NCBI GenBank assembly: GCA_000320545.1
Contig: ADNK01001167.1
Coordinates: 1-47,500, forward strand
Length of the DNA: 47,500 nt
Source: Bigelowiella natans CCMP2755
Lineage: Eukaryota; Cercozoa; Chlorarachniophyceae
Direction of reading: 5' to 3'
Below are positions 45,582 through 47,500 of this stretch, piece by piece. The stretch's first letter is position 1. Every line of letters starts with the position of its first letter. A program made the position numbers and the translations under genes. The notes beneath the pieces are model-generated. The model worked only from the letters and a program-made list of their open reading frames with translations. It did no database searches and had not been told where the DNA came from.

Positions 45582-46234
45582 ATGCCAAGCTTACTGTGGC
45601 GCTTTGTGGCCGCCCTCGCCACGATAGTGGCGATAAGGCCAGAAGAAGGAAAGGATGCATTTAAAGCGCGTGCACGGAAAATTCGCTCGCAGAGAGTAAG
45701 CGCCCGAGGCCGTAATCCAAGCGCCACACCCCATGAATTCCATTTGGGGGATCGTCGTCCTATCGACATTCATGTGAGCCCGAATCCCCTGCCAAAGATA
45801 AAATCATGGAAGGACGACAATAGAAAGCGCTTTGAGACGCTACAGCAAGCGAAAACATTTATAATTGACCTCGCAATGGACGCAACAGCGACCAGCCGGG
45901 TCCGCAGAGTGAACATCCACCCTGGAACGTACGAGCCACTAGCCCTTGACCATGCGGCGCTCTCGGGTGTAGAATGGCGTGGAACCTCACAAGATACTCA
46001 GAATTTCCCTGTTATATCCGGGGGGGTTCGGGTCCCAGTGTCAAGATTTCAGCCTTGGCCCAGCAACCCAGCGGTAATGGTAGCGAGTCTTCAGGGGCTC
46101 CACGCTACCGATTTGGGTTCCATGCAAGTCAACTACAACTGCGTGGATGGCTGTCAGAACGACAAGGTTGGCTTGGTTCTCGATGGCGAGCCAATGACGC
46201 TTGCTCGCTGGCCGAACAAGAAAAGCAGAGAATC

Positions 46235-46269
<35 letters not shown>

Positions 46270-47500
46270 ACATCGACACGTGGGTGTGGCAGCACGCCGA
46301 TGCCATGCTGAATGACACCGATGTTGGATTCGCAATGAACGTATCGAAGACCCCAGACGCAGCAAGAATAGGACAATGGAAAACTGAGAAAGACCCCTAC
46401 ATCCACGGTTACTTCTCTTGGGACTGGGCAGATTGCTATGCTAAGATCACTTCCATCGATTATGAGGCCAACGGCGACGACATGATCCGTTTGAAGTATG
46501 ACGGAGGGGCGACGATCAAACCATGGGCGCGATGGATAGGCGTTAACCTCTTCGCAGAGTTGGACGCAGAAGGAGAGTTTTACATCGATAGTGCCGCTCA
46601 GAAGCTCTACTTCTACCCTCCCGGGAAGAAGCTGAGCAGCAGCTCGGTCGTAGAGCTGATGTACCAGAGGGGCGGGGTGGTGAATGTCACAGAGGCCGTC
46701 AAACATGCGACGCTCTCGCGCTTGGAGATTCGTAGTGGCCGACAGGTGGGGCTCCATGCAAGCGGGGTGAGCAACCTGAGCGTAAGCCAGCTTGTAGTGC
46801 ATGCCGTGGGAACGCACGGAATCGACATGACCCAAGCAAAGGCTAGCACTATACGAGACTCTATGGTTTACGACACTGGGTGCTCCGGCATTCGTGCGAC
46901 GGGGGGGAACGCCTCAAAGCTCGAGAAGGGCGGTCTCATAGTCGAGGGCAACACCGCACATCACGTGGCCTTGTGGAAGCGAACGTACATGCCCGGCATT
47001 TACTGGGGTGGCGTCTCCAACATTTATCGCAACAACACCGTTGTGTACTCCCCTCACAACTGTTTCTTAGGGGGGGGTGACTTTGAGGACGGGGTCGATA
47101 ACCTGTTTGAAGGCAACCTCCTTTCAGACTGCACGTTCGAGACAATTGACTCTGGCGGGTTTTACACCAATGGTCTTTTCGCCACCGCCTTCACGAATAG
47201 AGGCAACGTGCTTCGCGGCAATACCTTCCGAAGGATTCAGAATACAGCGGGAACAGGCGTCCAGGTTGCATCAAATCAAGCAGTCTACTTAGATGACGAG
47301 ATGTCCGCGTGGGTCGTCACTAACAACACGTTCATCGACTGCCAAGTCGGGGCGTTCATTGGCGGGGGGCGTGAAAATCGCGTGACGCACAATCGGTTCG
47401 TGCGCTGCGGAACAGTGCAGCACCTGGACAACATTGGGATGCTTGTGCAAAAGGACTTCAACAACTGCTCCCAGGTTGCGCCGCCGTTCCAGACAAACTG
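45582..47500 (+). CDS. Secreted right-handed beta-helix protein, intronless, runs off the window
   Basis: One uninterrupted frame from ATG at 45582 to the window end (639 codons, no stop, no intron). MPSLLWRFVAALATIVAI looks like a signal peptide. An N-terminal region with IHPGTYEPLAL and GVEWRGTSQ is followed by LDGEPMTLARWPN, GYFSWDWADCYAKITS and GEFYIDSAAQKLYFYPP. This order is typical of large secreted beta-helix glycan-active proteins of the GH141-like or polysaccharide-lyase-like type. Then come helix coils with repeating Asn/Gly patterns (NTAHHVALW, IYRNNTVVYS, NLFEGNLLSDCTFE, NVLRGNTFRRIQ). A run of ten Asp codons (residues 219-228, a GAT microsatellite) interrupts the domain. Substrate unknown. 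Lack of introns contrasts with every well-supported neighbour and suggests acquisition from bacteria or by retroposition. Confidence 0.85.
46236..46265 (+). repeat. In-frame (GAT)10 microsatellite encoding Asp10
   Basis: Ten GAT codons inside the beta-helix gene. The repeat stays in frame. On the opposite strand it encodes a His run, which helps create a long spurious antisense frame. Confidence 0.95.

Noticed and set aside
46041-46835. A 264-codon minus-strand open frame opposite the beta-helix gene
   Set aside because: The plus strand carries the recognisable, longer frame. The minus frame contains a His run made by the GAT repeat and no domain, so it is a shadow.
1-47500. tRNA, rRNA and snRNA genes
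   Set aside because: I looked for T-loop and acceptor patterns by eye and found none I could support. A covariance-model scan would be decisive.

Overview
This window is nuclear DNA of an intron-dense photosynthetic protist. It contains spliceosomal genes with many short GT-AG introns, abundant microsatellites, an Arp2/3 subunit, a PRP38-family splicing factor, a RIIa (cilia-type) protein and a thylakoid-lumen protein. That last protein carries an ER signal peptide, then an Arg/Ser-rich transit peptide, then a twin-arginine lumen signal. Such a tripartite leader means a complex (secondary) plastid. No Phe motif is visible at the signal-peptide boundary, which fits a chlorarachniophyte such as Bigelowiella better than a cryptophyte or diatom. 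The taxon is inference.

Most genes are split into exons of 16-300 bp, so single long open frames usually mislead here. I rebuilt gene models by matching GT/AG borders and reading phase. Seven models close exactly in frame from start to stop and have recognisable products: an LRR-protein kinase (14 exons, minus), a RIIa protein (3 exons, plus), a GH5 glycoside hydrolase (2 exons, minus), a TMEM43/LUMA-like membrane protein (21 exons, plus), a PRPF38B-like splicing factor (9 exons, minus), a TL17-like pentapeptide lumen protein (7 exons, plus) and ARPC4 (3 exons, minus).

Layout: 1-150, a fragment of a minus-strand gene. 0.9-3.9 kb, a plus-strand gene with a Cys4 zinc-like motif. 4.9-7.1 kb, an unknown minus-strand gene with two hydrophobic segments. 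9.2-9.5 kb, the 3' end of a UBA-domain gene. 12.5-16.3 kb, the LRR-kinase. 16.7-22.4 kb, an intact, very young Ty3/gypsy LTR retrotransposon. 23.3-26.3 kb, an unrecognised multi-exon minus-strand gene. 26.8-27.4 kb, the RIIa gene. 28.3-29.6 kb GH5, divergent from TMEM43 at 29.9-34.6 kb. 36.7-37.5 kb, a putative lipid-anchored protein. 38.7-40.6 kb PRPF38B, divergent from TL17 at 41.3-43.1 kb. 44.1-44.8 kb ARPC4. 45.6 kb to the end, an intronless secreted beta-helix protein running off the window.

The genes do not form a pathway; this is an ordinary mixture of housekeeping and accessory genes. The clearest non-gene signal is that islands rich in short palindromes (CTAG, CATG, TGCA) lie 3' of genes, notably in convergent gaps, and are absent as islands from the two clear divergent promoter gaps. 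Some of these islands also hold short TIR-bearing repeats beginning GAGACGG. I found no CRISPR, rRNA or tRNA gene.
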